A DNA stretch of 64,000 nt from Mytilus trossulus (taxonomy: Eukaryota > Mollusca > Bivalvia > Mytilida > Mytilidae), in the NCBI RefSeq assembly GCF_036588685.1, contig NC_086374.1:88282059-88346058 (forward strand). The letters run 5' to 3'. Below are positions 63,113-64,000 of the stretch, piece by piece (positions within the stretch are counted from its first letter, which is position 1; each line of letters opens with the position of its first letter). Made by a program: the position numbers and the translations under genes. The notes beneath the pieces are model-generated. The model had not been told where the DNA came from. It did no database searches and was given only the letters and a program-made list of their open reading frames with translations.

Positions 63113-64000
63113 TTCTTCATAAAATATTCAAATTTTCGGCATTATCTAGGTGAAATTCTCAAAATTCTGCTCTTTGACCCAATATCGTGATTTTTTAACC
63201 AAAAACGCCAAAATTTGAATATTTTATGAAGAAAAATTTTCAAAACATGAACAAAACTGTGAAAACTCAAGAGTAGCTTCTGTCTGGGCAGCAATCTGAC
63301 AGTGAAAGGGTTAATGGAAAATGTGCAAAAAAATTTTTTTAACTCTGAAGCAGAACGGATGAACGGATGGACAAAAGAACAGAAGGACAGACCAGAAAAT
63401 ACCCACAACTCTTCGGTTTTGTACATTTTATAAGCAGAAAATTATATAATTATATAATATAGTCAAATAGGAACTTATTATAAACCCCATCAATTTATCA
63501 TACTTTACATGAATTTAAAGAAAATCAACCAAAACTGGAGAAAAAAATAGACTCATTTTAACAGAGTAATCTCCCTTTTCAATGTTAATTTCCATAAGAA
63601 ACTTAAAATGGATTTTGAGTTCCTCGAGTTACATTTTAAAGGACTTTTTTCTGTGTATATTTGGAGCTTAATGCTATAGACTAGAACTGAAACATTTTCT
63701 GTTGTAATTAGTTCGAGGTTCAAACTTAATTTGACTAGACTATTGGTGGTTCACTCCAAGCATTCAAGATTCCTCCAAAAATAAAAACTGAATGCCAAGA
63801 AATAGCATATTAATACTGGTGTTTAACACCAAATTAAGTGGTTGAGATAGCATCACTATCTGTCTGACTTCATCAGTTCATACAGTTATAAATGTTATCC
63901 ACTTTTTTATCCATGCAGTCAGAAAACAAATAAGTCCTAAAACAAAATATTGTTTGTTTCCCCAATCCTGACCGACCTGCAAAAAGGGTGCTACTCATAA
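63113..64000 (+). repeat. direct duplication, copy 2, with inverted first 100 bases
   Basis: See 61232-62104. Here the first part (63113-63216) lies in inverse orientation and is bounded on both sides by TTCATAAAATATTCAAATTT and its inverse, so the flip could have occurred across these short inverted repeats. Truncated by the window end. Confidence 0.85.

Overview
This is an AT-rich, repeat-crowded eukaryotic window, almost certainly from a marine bivalve and most likely a mussel (Mytilus-like). Three things point there: multi-exon genes with GT-AG introns, several dispersed repeat families that I recognise from mussel and other bivalve DNA, and retroelements typical of molluscs. No operons, bacterial genes or CRISPR arrays were seen.

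Only two real host genes are supported, and both are complete. SURF4, the ER cargo receptor, lies on the minus strand with four coding exons between 28187 and 33900 and encodes about 270 residues. TADA1, a SAGA coactivator subunit, lies on the plus strand with ten coding exons between 34280 and 59806 and encodes about 332 residues. Their start codons are 379 bases apart, head to head, so the gap should be a shared bidirectional promoter. Their jobs (ER export and chromatin/transcription) are unrelated, so nothing but the promoter links them.

Layout. 1-3.7 kb: a tRNA-derived SINE and low-information intergenic DNA. 3.77-5.61 kb: a purine-rich minisatellite. 5.6-8.26 kb: intergenic DNA ending in a reverse-transcriptase relic. 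8.26-16.80 kb: a nearly complete but inactivated DIRS-type tyrosine-recombinase retrotransposon on the minus strand, with terminal inverted repeats, an internal complementary region, gag, RT/RNase H and recombinase, plus an unusual 2.8-kb tail holding a C2H2 zinc-finger ORF. 16.9-25.4 kb: relics of one RT family, MITEs, SINE-like repeats and a 1.9-kb Helentron-like element. 25.4-34.3 kb: SURF4 and the promoter. 34.3-59.8 kb: TADA1, whose introns carry a nested array of the Helentron-like element (36.7-43.8 kb), another full copy (45.2-47.1 kb), a foldback structure split by a hAT-type element (51.5-54.5 kb), several MITEs, and a second hairpin-ended family (58.7-59.5 kb). 59.8-64 kb: intergenic repeats, including a 0.8-kb direct duplication with a locally inverted end.

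Most unusual points: (1) two TADA1 exon/intron junctions (exons 7 and 8) have independently been tandemly amplified, each copy carrying exon end plus splice donor; (2) the Helentron-like family inserts into T runs and includes a composite whose structure is what rolling-circle read-through of a nested pair would give; (3) a DIRS element whose internal complementary region can be read directly; (4) three repeat families share one architecture: hairpin end, GTC-rich tract and, in two of them, tandem core repeats. All calls come from reading the sequence by eye; no alignment or database search was run.
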